64,000 nt of DNA from JL08 sp039969355 (GTDB lineage: Bacteria; Pseudomonadota; Alphaproteobacteria; Rhodobacterales; Rhodobacteraceae). Made by a program: the position numbers and the translations under genes. The notes beneath the pieces are model-generated. The model was not told where the DNA came from. It was given only the letters and a program-made list of their open reading frames with translations, and searched no databases. The stretch is taken from the NCBI GenBank assembly GCA_039969355.1, contig JBDVOA010000013.1, positions 46,714 to 110,713 of the forward strand. The letters are read 5' to 3'. Shown piece after piece: positions 24,942 to 33,842 of the stretch; the first letter of the stretch is position 1; the number at the start of each line of letters is the position of its first letter.

Positions 24942-27221
24942 GTGTTGCAAAGAATAATATGGGGCGCGGCCGCGCTATTAGTCTGGTTGTCTGTAGTACC
25001 GGCAGCCTATGCGCAATCTGATACGAAAACAGCCGGTGTTGCCGTTCCGGAGAATCTGACGCCGGAATCAGCGCGAAATCTCGTGGCCGAACTCTCGGAT
25101 GAACAGGTGCGCGGGTTGTTGCTGGAACGGCTTGACGCAGTCGCAGCCACACAAACTGCCGCCAAAGCAGATGAAACCAATGCGATAAGCGAGTTGTTTC
25201 ATCATTCGACCTCTGGCGCGGTCGGTGTCGTGATAGATGCCGTCAAAGGTATTCCGGCCATGTTCACCCTGCAGTTTAAGGCCACTTCCACGTTCTTTGA
25301 GAATTTTGGAATGGTCGGTTTTCTCACGTTGCTGGGCTATATGGCGGCTGTAGTTGCTGCTGGTCTTGCGGCTGAGTGGGTCGTAAACAAACTTACAAGT
25401 CGCTGGCACACCATACGTTCCGACGATCCCGAGCCTGAAACGTTGCGCCAATCTTTGTCGATGTTGGCCAAGAGATTGTGCAGAGAATTGCTAGGGCTAT
25501 TTGTATTTCTGGCCGTCGGTCGCACAGTTGGTTTTTCTATCGTACCGCCTGAAATGGTCCCTTATACTCAACTATTCTTGTGGAATCTCGTCGCGGCGCC
25601 ACGTATCGCGGCTGCATTTGGGCGCTTCCTGTTGGCGCCGAATCAGCCAAAGTTCCGTTTTGTAAACACTGACGACACAACTGCGAATTTCCTTCAGCGC
25701 CACATCGTCGGGTTTACTCTGTTGGTTGGCATTACCTTTGTCACGGTCGGGTTTAACGCCTTGAACGGCGTCCCACCCGGCGAATCTGTGGTTGGGTTCT
25801 GGATGAACTTTGCGCTTCACCTATACGTGGTCTGGATCGCCTGGACCGCGCGTGACGGCCTTGTGATGATGATGCGAGGCCCAAACGACGGGGTCAGCGC
25901 TGTCGAAGAAAAAGTTTCCCGGGCCTACCCCTATTTTGCCATCGGAGTTGCGCTGGCCACATGGTGGGTCGTCAACGTTATTATCAGCTATGATCTGGGG
26001 GGCATTCTTCAAAGCGGACCTCATTTCAAAACCATGGGCTTGTTGTTGATGGCCCCTGCGCTCGACACGTTAGTGCGCGGAATCGTGCGTCACGTTAGGC
26101 CGCCAATGTCGGGTGAAGGCATTGTGGCAGAGCGCGCGTATAAAGCCACCGAAGTATCCTTTGTCCGGATCGGCCGCGTTATTGTTTTTGGCATCGTTAT
26201 CATTCAGATTGCCGGGTTCTGGGGACTCACTTTAGGTGAATTCGCCACAGGCGCCGTCGGCGAAGATTTTGCCGCAAACATTATTGAATTCCTGATGACC
26301 ATCGCCGTTGGGTACCTTTTATGGGAAGTGGTATCGGTTTATGTGAACCGTAAACTGGCGGCGGAAATGACCGCATCAGGAGAGGCGCCCGGCGAGGAAG
26401 AAGTGGGGGGTGACGGTGGCGGTGCGGGTAAATCGCGCCTTTCAACCGTGCTTCCCCTGATCCTTCTGACCTGCCGGATTGCAATTGTGGTTCTGTTCAC
26501 ACTTACTGCACTTAAAACTCTTGGCATAGATACAACACCACTTCTGGCTGGCGCCGGTGTTCTGGGTTTGGCCATCGGTTTTGGTGCGCAGAAACTGGTA
26601 ACGGATGTGGTATCAGGCGTTTTCTTTTTGGTCGATGACGCTTTCAGGGTAGGTGAATACGTCGACGTTGGTGATGTCAAAGGAACCGTCGAAAAGATAT
26701 CCGTTCGCTCCATGCAGCTGCGCCACCACCGTGGACTTGTGCATACCATTCCCTACGGCGAAATCCAAAAGGTCACCAATTTCAGCCGTGACTGGGTCAT
26801 CATGAAGCTCAAGTTCACAGTGCCGTTTGATACCGACCCTGAACGCGTTCGCAAGATGTTCAAGAAAATCGGGCAAGAAGTTCAGGCCATGGATGCGTTC
26901 AAGGACGACATGCTGCAACCCTTCAAGTCGCAAGGTGTTTTTGACTTTGACGATGTGGGCATGGTGATCCGCGGCAAGTTCATGGCCAAACCTGGATCTC
27001 AGTTCATGATGCGCAAAGAGATCTACAACCGGGTCAAAGCCGCGTTCAACGAGGCCGATATCGAATTTGCCCGCCGTGAAGTCCGGGTGGCGATGCCAGA
27101 ACTGGACGAACACGAAGAAGAACATTTGACTGATGCGGAAAAAACCAAGCTTGCCGCAGCCGCGACGGCCACCGTCATCGCGCAGGAACAGCAAGCACAA
27201 GCAGATCAAGGCAAGAAATAA
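24942..27221 (+). CDS. Mechanosensitive ion channel, MscS family, large form
   Basis: 759 residues from a GTG, with a signal peptide ending in VVPAAYAQ. A periplasmic region to about residue 115 precedes some nine to ten membrane segments. The C-terminal third holds the MscS pore helix (PLLAGAGVLGLAIGFGAQ) and beta domain (VFFLVDDAFRVGEYVDVG, then HTIPYGEIQKVTNFSRDW). Such enlarged MscS proteins open under membrane tension during osmotic downshock. The tail is rich in Glu, Lys and Gln. The gene follows the candidate small RNA terminator. Confidence 0.9.
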   Translation: MLQRIIWGAAALLVWLSVVPAAYAQSDTKTAGVAVPENLTPESARNLVAELSDEQVRGLLLERLDAVAATQTAAKADETNAISELFHHSTSGAVGVVIDAVKGIPAMFTLQFKATSTFFENFGMVGFLTLLGYMAAVVAAGLAAEWVVNKLTSRWHTIRSDDPEPETLRQSLSMLAKRLCRELLGLFVFLAVGRTVGFSIVPPEMVPYTQLFLWNLVAAPRIAAAFGRFLLAPNQPKFRFVNTDDTTANFLQRHIVGFTLLVGITFVTVGFNALNGVPPGESVVGFWMNFALHLYVVWIAWTARDGLVMMMRGPNDGVSAVEEKVSRAYPYFAIGVALATWWVVNVIISYDLGGILQSGPHFKTMGLLLMAPALDTLVRGIVRHVRPPMSGEGIVAERAYKATEVSFVRIGRVIVFGIVIIQIAGFWGLTLGEFATGAVGEDFAANIIEFLMTIAVGYLLWEVVSVYVNRKLAAEMTASGEAPGEEEVGGDGGGAGKSRLSTVLPLILLTCRIAIVVLFTLTALKTLGIDTTPLLAGAGVLGLAIGFGAQKLVTDVVSGVFFLVDDAFRVGEYVDVGDVKGTVEKISVRSMQLRHHRGLVHTIPYGEIQKVTNFSRDWVIMKLKFTVPFDTDPERVRKMFKKIGQEVQAMDAFKDDMLQPFKSQGVFDFDDVGMVIRGKFMAKPGSQFMMRKEIYNRVKAAFNEADIEFARREVRVAMPELDEHEEEHLTDAEKTKLAAAATATVIAQEQQAQADQGKK

Positions 27222-27231
27222 GTGCGCTTTT

Positions 27232-27255
27232 GCGCGGGGGCCTTTCCCCCCGCGC
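27232..27255 (+). terminator. GC-rich hairpin after the MscS gene
   Basis: GCGCGGGGG / CCCCCGCGC arms around a six-base loop, 11 bases past the MscS stop. There is no T run, so termination strength is uncertain. Confidence 0.45.
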
Positions 27256-27306
27256 AGCCTTGGCATAAAGACGTCCCAACAATTGCCATTTGGGGACCAG
27301 ATACGG

Positions 27307-29466
27307 ATGCAAGAGCCGGCCATTTCGCCCGACCTGATCAAAAACCACGGGCTTAGCCCCGACGAGTACCACCTCATTTTGGAGATCATTGGCCGGGAAC
27401 CCTCTTTTACCGAGCTGGGAATCTTTTCGGCGATGTGGAATGAACATTGCTCATATAAATCCTCCAAGAAATGGCTGCGAACATTGCCAACAACCGGTCC
27501 TCAGGTCATCTGCGGCCCTGGCGAAAACGCTGGTATCGTTGATATTGGCGATGGCCAATGCGTCGTTTTCAAAATGGAGAGCCACAACCACCCGTCCTAC
27601 ATCGAACCCTATCAGGGAGCGGCCACTGGCGTCGGCGGCATTCTGCGGGATGTGTTCACCATGGGCGCGCGCCCCATCGCGGCAATGAATTCGCTGTCTT
27701 TTGGAGAAACATCCCACCCCAAAACCCGCCAGCTTGTGAATGGCGTCGTGGCAGGCGTCGGCGGTTACGGCAATTGTTTTGGCGTCCCAACGGTCGGTGG
27801 TGAAGTACGGTTTGACCCGGCCTATAACGGCAATTGTTTGGTAAATGCCTTTGCTGCCGGCCTGGCCGACACAGACAGCATCTTTTATTCCGCAGCCTCC
27901 GGCGTGGGCATGCCCGTTGTATATCTCGGGGCCAAAACCGGGCGTGATGGCGTTGGCGGCGCCACCATGGCAAGCGCTGAATTTGACGACACGATCGAGG
28001 AAAAACGACCAACCGTTCAGGTCGGCGATCCGTTTACCGAAAAACGCCTGATGGAGGCAACGCTTGAGCTAATGCAAACTGGCGCGGTCATTTCCATTCA
28101 GGATATGGGGGCCGCTGGCCTCACCTGCTCTGCGGTTGAAATGGGCGACAAGGGCAATCTTGGCGTGCGGCTTGATCTGGAGAATGTTCCGGTGCGCGAA
28201 GAAAACATGACAGCGTATGAAATGATGCTGTCTGAATCCCAAGAACGTATGCTGATGGTATTGCGCCCCGAAAAAGAAGACGTGGCACGCGCCGTGTTCG
28301 ATAAATGGGATCTTGATTTTGCCATCGTCGGCGAAACGATCGCCGAAGACCGCTTCCACATTGTCTACAATGGCGAGACCAAGGCGGACTTGCCCCTAAA
28401 AGCGCTGTCCGGTAATGCGCCGGAATATGACCGCCCTTGGGTGGCAACGCCGCAGGCAGAGCCCTTGACAAACGTGCCCAGCATAGATCCCATTGAGGGT
28501 CTGCGCGCCCTGCTCTCCTCGCCCAATTACGCGGCCAAGGACTGGGTTTTTGAACAATACGACACAATGGTCATGGCCGACAGTGCCCGAACGCCGGGCC
28601 TTGGTGCAGGCATAATCCGCGTGCACGGTACCGACAAGGCGCTGGCCTTCACATCGGACGTCACACCGCGTTACGTCAAAGCCAATCCTGTTGAGGGTGG
28701 CAAACAGGCAGTGGCCGAAGCCTATCGCAATCTGACTGCCGTCGGGGCTCTCCCATTGGCGACCACGGATAACCTTAATTTCGGCAATCCGGAAAAGCCC
28801 GAAATCATGGGCCAATTTGTCGGAGCGATTGAAGGCATCGGAGAGGCTGTTGCCGCGCTCAATATGCCAATCGTTTCGGGCAACGTCTCACTGTACAACG
28901 AAACCGACGGCACCGGCATCCTGCCCACCCCCACCATTGGCGCAGTTGGCTTGTTGCATTCAACCGACGACATTATCGGCAAGGATGTGCGGGACGGCTA
29001 TATTGCGTTGGTCGTCGGCGCAAGCACCGGTCATCTCGGTCAATCTGCGTTGCTGGCGGAAGCCTTCGATCGGGCTGAGGGAGACGCACCATCCGTCGAT
29101 CTAGCGGCTGAAAAGCGAAACGGTGACTTTATCTGCACCAATTCTGATTTGATCATGGCCTGCACCGATCTCAGCGATGGTGGCCTCGCACTTGCAGCAT
29201 TTGAACTCGCCGAGGCTGCCGGTGTGGGTATCCACCTTGACAGTGAAGATACCGCAGACCTGTTTGGAGAAGATCAGGCGCGTTATCTGGTGGCCTGCAA
29301 TTTTGATCAGGCTGAGGCCCTCATGTTGGACGCAAACAAAAATGGTGTGCCGATCGAAATGGTAGGCCGATTCACCGGAGACACCGTTAGATTTGGCAAC
29401 CATTCCGCCGCACTCGACGACTTGGCACAGGTTTACCGCACGACATTTTCCGTTGCCGTGGCATGA
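27307..29466 (+). CDS. purL: Phosphoribosylformylglycinamidine synthase subunit PurL
   Basis: 719 residues, the small-subunit-dependent form that works with PurQ and PurS in purine synthesis. Seen are the entry ELGIFSAMWNEHCSYKSSKKWL, the ATP/Mg site around MESHNHPSYIEPYQGAATGVGG, and the second AIRS-like half with DGGLALAAFELAEAAG. The start at ATG 27307 fits family length; the open frame extends upstream into the end of the MscS gene and is ignored there. bolA follows, with a hairpin (GAGCGCC/GGCGCTC, 29496-29512) between. Confidence 0.95.
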   Translation: MQEPAISPDLIKNHGLSPDEYHLILEIIGREPSFTELGIFSAMWNEHCSYKSSKKWLRTLPTTGPQVICGPGENAGIVDIGDGQCVVFKMESHNHPSYIEPYQGAATGVGGILRDVFTMGARPIAAMNSLSFGETSHPKTRQLVNGVVAGVGGYGNCFGVPTVGGEVRFDPAYNGNCLVNAFAAGLADTDSIFYSAASGVGMPVVYLGAKTGRDGVGGATMASAEFDDTIEEKRPTVQVGDPFTEKRLMEATLELMQTGAVISIQDMGAAGLTCSAVEMGDKGNLGVRLDLENVPVREENMTAYEMMLSESQERMLMVLRPEKEDVARAVFDKWDLDFAIVGETIAEDRFHIVYNGETKADLPLKALSGNAPEYDRPWVATPQAEPLTNVPSIDPIEGLRALLSSPNYAAKDWVFEQYDTMVMADSARTPGLGAGIIRVHGTDKALAFTSDVTPRYVKANPVEGGKQAVAEAYRNLTAVGALPLATTDNLNFGNPEKPEIMGQFVGAIEGIGEAVAALNMPIVSGNVSLYNETDGTGILPTPTIGAVGLLHSTDDIIGKDVRDGYIALVVGASTGHLGQSALLAEAFDRAEGDAPSVDLAAEKRNGDFICTNSDLIMACTDLSDGGLALAAFELAEAAGVGIHLDSEDTADLFGEDQARYLVACNFDQAEALMLDANKNGVPIEMVGRFTGDTVRFGNHSAALDDLAQVYRTTFSVAVA

Positions 29467-29596
29467 ATAGCAGCACATCCAATCCAAAAATGGAATGAGC
29501 GCCGCAGGCGCTCTCCGCTGAATCAGGCCCCTCATTCTCTTGCACCGGACGCGTCGGCGGCCTACATCTAAACAAACATCTATCGGAGCCTTTCCC

Positions 29597-29839
29597 ATGG
29601 CCATGCAAGCCCGCGAAATTGAAGACCTGATCCGTGCCAGCTTCCCAGATGCAAGGATCACCATCACCGACTTGGCAGGAGACGGCAATCACTACGCAGC
29701 GGAAGTGATAGATGAGAGTTTTAGGGGCCAGAATCGCGTGCAGCAGCAGCGCGCAATCTACGCGGCGCTCAAAGGCAAGATGGATGGTGCCAACGGTGAA
29801 TTGCACGCGCTGGCCCTAACGACCAAGGCACCGGACTAA
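29597..29839 (+). CDS. BolA-family protein
   Basis: 80 residues from ATG 29597 (MAMQAREIEDLIRASFPDA). The BolA fold features are VIDESFRGQNRVQQQRAIYAAL and the conserved C-terminal LHALAL strand-helix; the invariant His of this family is in GNHYAA or LHAL. BolA proteins form [2Fe-2S] complexes with CGFS monothiol glutaredoxins, and a gene for one lies 260 bases downstream. Subfamily (BolA2/IbaG-like) is my reading of length and context. Confidence 0.88.
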   Translation: MAMQAREIEDLIRASFPDARITITDLAGDGNHYAAEVIDESFRGQNRVQQQRAIYAALKGKMDGANGELHALALTTKAPD

Positions 29840-29844
29840 AGCGG

Positions 29845-30096
29845 TTGGATTGGCTCTTCGTCATACCCTTACTGATCGCCATCGTGATCATGGCCGTCCT
29901 GTGTGGCGCCTATTCACTACATCGCACTCGCGGCACCGAACGCGGCAGCCCGCCCGGCAAAGGCCACCATGTAATCGATCTGGACTACAATTCAGGTGCC
30001 GGGGGCGGCAGCCAAACCGCCCAATACAGCATTCCCAAAGATCCACAGGACTACGCAAAACGATTTGTGCCGCCAGGCAGAAAGACGGAGAAATAA
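29845..30096 (+). CDS. Small single-span membrane protein between bolA and grxD
   Basis: 83 residues from a TTG (29845) five bases after the bolA stop; it ends two bases before grxD. Residues 3-24 (WLFVIPLLIAIVIMAVLCGAY) form one membrane helix, followed by a basic patch and a Gly/Ser-rich soluble tail ending in DPQDYAKRFVPPGRKTEK. The TTG start is weak, but position and continuous frame support translation coupled to its neighbours. No family recognised. Confidence 0.6.
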   Translation: MDWLFVIPLLIAIVIMAVLCGAYSLHRTRGTERGSPPGKGHHVIDLDYNSGAGGGSQTAQYSIPKDPQDYAKRFVPPGRKTEK

Positions 30097-30097
30097 G

Positions 30098-30460
30098 ATG
30101 ACAGACGTGAACAACAAGATCAAAGAGACCGTCGGCGCCAACGATGTGGTGCTCTACATGAAAGGCACCAAAGAAATGCCTCAATGCGGGTTTTCGTCCC
30201 GCGTCGCGGGTGTTTTGAACTATATGGGCGTGAACTTCGCCGATGTGAACGTTCTGGCGGACGAAGCACTCCGTCAAGGAATCAAGGATTATTCGGACTG
30301 GCCGACAGTACCGCAGCTCTACGTCAAAGGCGAATTCGTTGGCGGTTGCGATATCATCACCGAAATGACGTTGTCGGGGGAACTTGACACGTTGTTTGAC
30401 CAAAACGACGTGACATATGATAAGGACGCAGCGGACAAGATTCGTGAGGCCAACGGTTAA
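30098..30460 (+). CDS. grxD: Monothiol glutaredoxin, Grx4 family
   Basis: 120 residues with the CGFS active site in KGTKEMPQCGFSSRVAGVLN and the glutathione-binding WPTVPQLYVKGEFVGGCDI region. These glutaredoxins carry and deliver [2Fe-2S] clusters rather than reduce disulfides, often in complex with BolA. The bolA, small membrane protein, grxD order suggests one transcript. Confidence 0.95.
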   Translation: MTDVNNKIKETVGANDVVLYMKGTKEMPQCGFSSRVAGVLNYMGVNFADVNVLADEALRQGIKDYSDWPTVPQLYVKGEFVGGCDIITEMTLSGELDTLFDQNDVTYDKDAADKIREANG

Positions 30461-30561
30461 GGCATTGATATCTTGCGCCCGTTCCACTTGGCCCATTTTG
30501 CAATAGTTGGATCGTCTTTCAATTCGACAATCTTGTTCGCTGGATCAAGAAATTCGGACAT
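30457..30561 (-). CDS. Possible 34-residue protein convergent with grxD
   Basis: MSEFLDPANKIVELKDDP... to a TAA that overlaps the grxD stop on the other strand. Composition is protein-like (charged, with a WAKWNGRK tail), but there is no clear ribosome site and no family match known to me. It occupies the gap between grxD and zapA. Confidence 0.3.
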   Translation of the reverse strand: MSEFLDPANKIVELKDDPTIAKWAKWNGRKISMP

Positions 30562-30638
30562 ACGAGGCCCGCTAGCATCGTCGCACGCCTTTTAATTTTG
30601 GTAGCTCGGATCTTGATGAATCAATGCAGTAGCAACTT

Positions 30639-31040
30639 TTAGTTCATTGCCGTCGCTTTTTCTTCAACTGCCGCCGCAAGGGCCTCCGCACGTGCGGCCA
30701 ACTCAGCTAGAGTATCTGTCACCGCATCCGGCACGACCGGCACCTCGACGCGTTCCGGTTCTGGAGCTGGTGCCATCCTCAGGCTCTCAATTTCCTGTTC
30801 ACGTGTCGCCAGCTGACTTTCTATCGCGTTGACGCGATCTTCGATACTGGCGGTTTTGTCTGCCAGCATCAGACCTGCCATCAGCAGCATTCGCGCCTCG
30901 GGCATCCGCCCGACTTGATCGGTCAGCACCAGCGCCTCATCGTCAAGCATTTTGGCGGCTGAATGAAGATATTGCTCTTCTCCATCCTGACAGGCGACCT
31001 CAAATGTGCGTCCGCCTATACTGATATTCACCTCGGCCAT
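30639..31040 (-). CDS. zapA: Cell division protein ZapA
   Basis: 133 residues. The ZapA globular head is visible (NISIGGRTFEVACQDGEEQYL, residues 4-24, then AAKMLDDEALVL), followed by a coiled-coil helix rich in Glu, Gln and Ala. ZapA binds and bundles FtsZ at the division ring. It overlaps the stop of an upstream coiled-coil protein gene, so the two are coupled. The C-terminal extension (EPEPERVEVPVVPDAVT) is longer than in enteric ZapA. Confidence 0.85.
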   Translation of the reverse strand: MAEVNISIGGRTFEVACQDGEEQYLHSAAKMLDDEALVLTDQVGRMPEARMLLMAGLMLADKTASIEDRVNAIESQLATREQEIESLRMAPAPEPERVEVPVVPDAVTDTLAELAARAEALAAAVEEKATAMN

Positions 31041-31537
31041 TATGCGTCCTCCTGTTCAGATTGTGCCGCAGCGTCGATCAGCGGACCCAGGGTCCCAAGG
31101 ATGGCCTGTGTTTCGGCTGCTTCGGCCGCGCGAACCGCGCGCATTCCTTCGAGTTCGGCCAACATGGCTTTGTTAATCAGATGCGGCTCTGCGACGCCAG
31201 CTTCATTCGCCTCTCGCAGCGCCTGGTTAGAATCGCGCAGTTGCGCGTTGGCTTTGCGCAGCCTGCCTATTTCCGTATCCAACTTTTCCGCGCTTGAGTT
31301 CCTTTCCTCGATGTGGCTGGACAAGTTGATACGGGCATCTGTCAGGCTTTGTTTCAAACGATTGACCCGCTCATGCAACTGCGCGTTGGCAAGTTTTTCT
31401 TCTTCAAGTTGCTGGGCCTGTGCCTCGCGCGCCTGCATCTCTTCTGCATTGGGGGCGTTGGACAATCCATCCAATCCCTGCCCAATCCGATCCATTGCCG
31501 CAGTAATCCGACTCTGCAACTCATCAATCTGGCTCAT
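31040..31537 (-). CDS. Coiled-coil protein encoded with zapA
   Basis: 165 residues from ATG 31537 (MSQIDELQSRITAAMDRIG), preceded by AAAGGAATGGGG. Nearly the whole chain is predicted coiled coil (long Leu/Ala/Gln/Glu heptads, for example EEKLANAQLHERVNRLKQSL), ending in an Asp/Glu tail. It has no membrane segment. Overlap with zapA suggests a joint role in cell division, though this is inference; no named family is recognised. An upstream extension to 31720 is unlikely. Confidence 0.75.
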   Translation of the reverse strand: MSQIDELQSRITAAMDRIGQGLDGLSNAPNAEEMQAREAQAQQLEEEKLANAQLHERVNRLKQSLTDARINLSSHIEERNSSAEKLDTEIGRLRKANAQLRDSNQALREANEAGVAEPHLINKAMLAELEGMRAVRAAEAAETQAILGTLGPLIDAAAQSEQEDA

Positions 31538-31649
31538 GCCCCATTCCTTTGTTTTGTCTGCCGCGCTGCCTATGCCGAATCGCACCGCTCCCCGTAATGG
31601 CGCAAGTTTACCCAATGCCCGGGGAAATTGCTCCCCTTTGCTATCAACT

Positions 31650-31671
31650 ACTTGAAGGACGGCCTTCAAGT
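31650..31671. repeat. Nine-base perfect inverted repeat upstream of tkt
   Basis: ACTTGAAGG, four-base loop, CCTTCAAGT. It lies in the 249-base divergent region between the coiled-coil gene and tkt, near a second hairpin (GGGG/CCCC, 31622-31637). It could be an operator or an RNA hairpin. Confidence 0.5.
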
Positions 31672-31786
31672 GCCGATACGACGGGCGCTTGAACTTTGCT
31701 GACCGGCTGATATTGAGCACCCAACAGCGCCTTTCCGCCGCTCGGCGTCGTGCGCAAAACCGCCTTGGAAAAAGGACAATTGATCC

Positions 31787-33820
31787 GTGAAAGCCCCTTT
31801 AGATATCGCCACTCTTTCTGACGCCAACCCTGATCACTGGTCAAAAGCGACTGCAATCCGCACGCTGACGCTGGATGCTGTCAAAGCAGCGAACTCCGGT
31901 CATTCGGGCATGCCGATGGGTATGGCTGACGTGGCAACCGTCCTGTTTGAAAAGCACCTTAAATTCGACGCCTCAGCCCCCAACTGGCCGGACCGGGACC
32001 GTTTCATATTGTCTGCAGGCCACGGCTCCATGCTGCTTTATTCCCTGCTTTACTTGACCGGCTACGAAGACATGACGCTGGATCAGATTCGACACTTTCG
32101 CCAATGGGGTTACAAGACAGCCGGCCATCCCGAATATGGACATGCGGGCGGCATTGAAACCACAACCGGCCCACTGGGTCAGGGATTATCCAACGCCGTC
32201 GGCTTTGCCATGGCAGAAGAAATTCAACGGGCGCACTATGGCCGCAAAGTTGTTGACCACTACACCTACGTCATTGCGGGGGACGGTTGTCTGATGGAAG
32301 GCGTCAGCCACGAGGCGATAAGCCTGGCCGGGCGGCATGAGCTAAGCAAGCTCATTGTGCTGTGGGACAATAACAGCATCACAATCGACGGCCCCGTCGA
32401 CATCGCCGACCGCACCGACCAGGTCGCACGCTTCAAGGCAGCAGGTTGGCAAGTCATAGAAACAGACGGTCATGATCCTGATGCAATTGATGCGGCGCTG
32501 ACCGCTTCCAAAAAAGGTAAAAAGCCGACAATGATTGCGTGCGATTCCCATATCGCCCTGGGTCATGCGGCCCAAAATACATCAAAAGGACATGGTGCCC
32601 TGACTGATGCCGACCAGCTCGCAGCGGCGAAATCAGCGTATGGTGCCGCAAAAGGCCATTTTGAGGTCCCGGCAAATGTAAAGGCGGCCTGGGAGGCTAT
32701 TGGAGCGCGCGGCGCAGTCGCACGCGCCGATTGGGACGCACGCTTTGCCACCCTGCCCGGCAACAAACAACGCGAATTTGCGCGCGCTTATGCGCTGGAC
32801 GCTCCAAAGAAACTTTCAGCTGCAATCAAGGCCTTTAAGAAGCAGGTGTCGCAAGAAGCGCCAAAACTCGCCACGCGCGCGTCCTCTGAAAAGACGCTGC
32901 AAGTTATCAACCCGATCATGCCGGAAACTGTGGGTGGTAGCGCCGATCTTACCGGGTCCAACAACACGAAAACTCCAGACCTTGGCGTGTTCCTGCCGGA
33001 GCATCGAAAAGGCCGCTATATTCATTATGGGGTTCGCGAACACGGCATGGCAGCGGCTATGAATGGTATGGTGTTGCATGGCGGCATTCGCCCTTATGGC
33101 GGTACGTTCATGTGCTTCACCGACTATGCCCGTCCTGCAATGCGGCTTGCCGCGCTGATGCGGGTGCCCACGGTGTTTGTCATGACCCACGACAGCATTG
33201 GTCTGGGCGAAGATGGCCCGACTCACCAACCCGTCGAACATCTCGCAATATCGCGTTCTACTCCAAATACTTACGTGTTCAGACCTGCCGATACAGTCGA
33301 AACGGCTGAAGCTTGGGAAATTGCTCTGACCAGCAAAGAAACGCCGTCGGTCCTGTCCCTGACACGGCAGGGGTTGCCGACCGTGAGGCTGGAACACAAG
33401 ACCAAAAACCTGACTGCACAGGGTGCCTATGTTCTTGCAGATGCAGACGGCAAACGAGAAGCGTTGCTGATGGCGACCGGCTCTGAAGTCGCGATTGCCC
33501 TCGCCGCGCGGGATCTTTTGCAGGCAGAAGGCATCGGAACCCGAGTGGTTTCCATGCCTTGCTGGGAACTGTTTGAGGATCAGGACGAATCCTATCGCAA
33601 ACGCGTTCTGCCCGGTGGACCTGTCCGTGTCGCAATTGAGGCCGGAATGCGGTTTGGCTGGGATCGCTGGCTTTTTGGCGAGCGTGGAAAACGGGACAAA
33701 GCTGGTTTCATCGGAATGCATGACTTCGGTGCATCTGCTCCTGCGAACGAGCTTTTTGAACAATTCGGCATCACTGCTCAGGCGACAGCGGACAAGGCCA
33801 AGGCATTGCTCAATAAGTAG
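31787..33820 (+). CDS. tkt: Transketolase
   Basis: 677 residues from GTG 31787, preceded by AAAAAGGACAA. Thiamine diphosphate site GDGCLMEGVSHEAISLAG with NNSITIDG, phosphate-binding HSGMPMG near the front, and the pyrimidine domain with YVREHGMAAAMNGM-like sequence (GVREHGMAAAMNGMVLHGG). It moves two-carbon units in the pentose phosphate pathway. Confidence 0.95.
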   Translation: MKAPLDIATLSDANPDHWSKATAIRTLTLDAVKAANSGHSGMPMGMADVATVLFEKHLKFDASAPNWPDRDRFILSAGHGSMLLYSLLYLTGYEDMTLDQIRHFRQWGYKTAGHPEYGHAGGIETTTGPLGQGLSNAVGFAMAEEIQRAHYGRKVVDHYTYVIAGDGCLMEGVSHEAISLAGRHELSKLIVLWDNNSITIDGPVDIADRTDQVARFKAAGWQVIETDGHDPDAIDAALTASKKGKKPTMIACDSHIALGHAAQNTSKGHGALTDADQLAAAKSAYGAAKGHFEVPANVKAAWEAIGARGAVARADWDARFATLPGNKQREFARAYALDAPKKLSAAIKAFKKQVSQEAPKLATRASSEKTLQVINPIMPETVGGSADLTGSNNTKTPDLGVFLPEHRKGRYIHYGVREHGMAAAMNGMVLHGGIRPYGGTFMCFTDYARPAMRLAALMRVPTVFVMTHDSIGLGEDGPTHQPVEHLAISRSTPNTYVFRPADTVETAEAWEIALTSKETPSVLSLTRQGLPTVRLEHKTKNLTAQGAYVLADADGKREALLMATGSEVAIALAARDLLQAEGIGTRVVSMPCWELFEDQDESYRKRVLPGGPVRVAIEAGMRFGWDRWLFGERGKRDKAGFIGMHDFGASAPANELFEQFGITAQATADKAKALLNK

Positions 33821-33842
33821 CGCAAAACATCAGGTTCCCAAT

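Noticed and set aside
24733..24957. Short coding frame across the candidate small RNA
   Set aside because: It reads straight through the terminator T run as a string of Phe and Leu, and lacks a ribosome site.
27133..27306. N-terminal extension of PurL
   Set aside because: It would overlap the end of the MscS gene and adds basic low-quality sequence; family members begin at the ATG at 27307.
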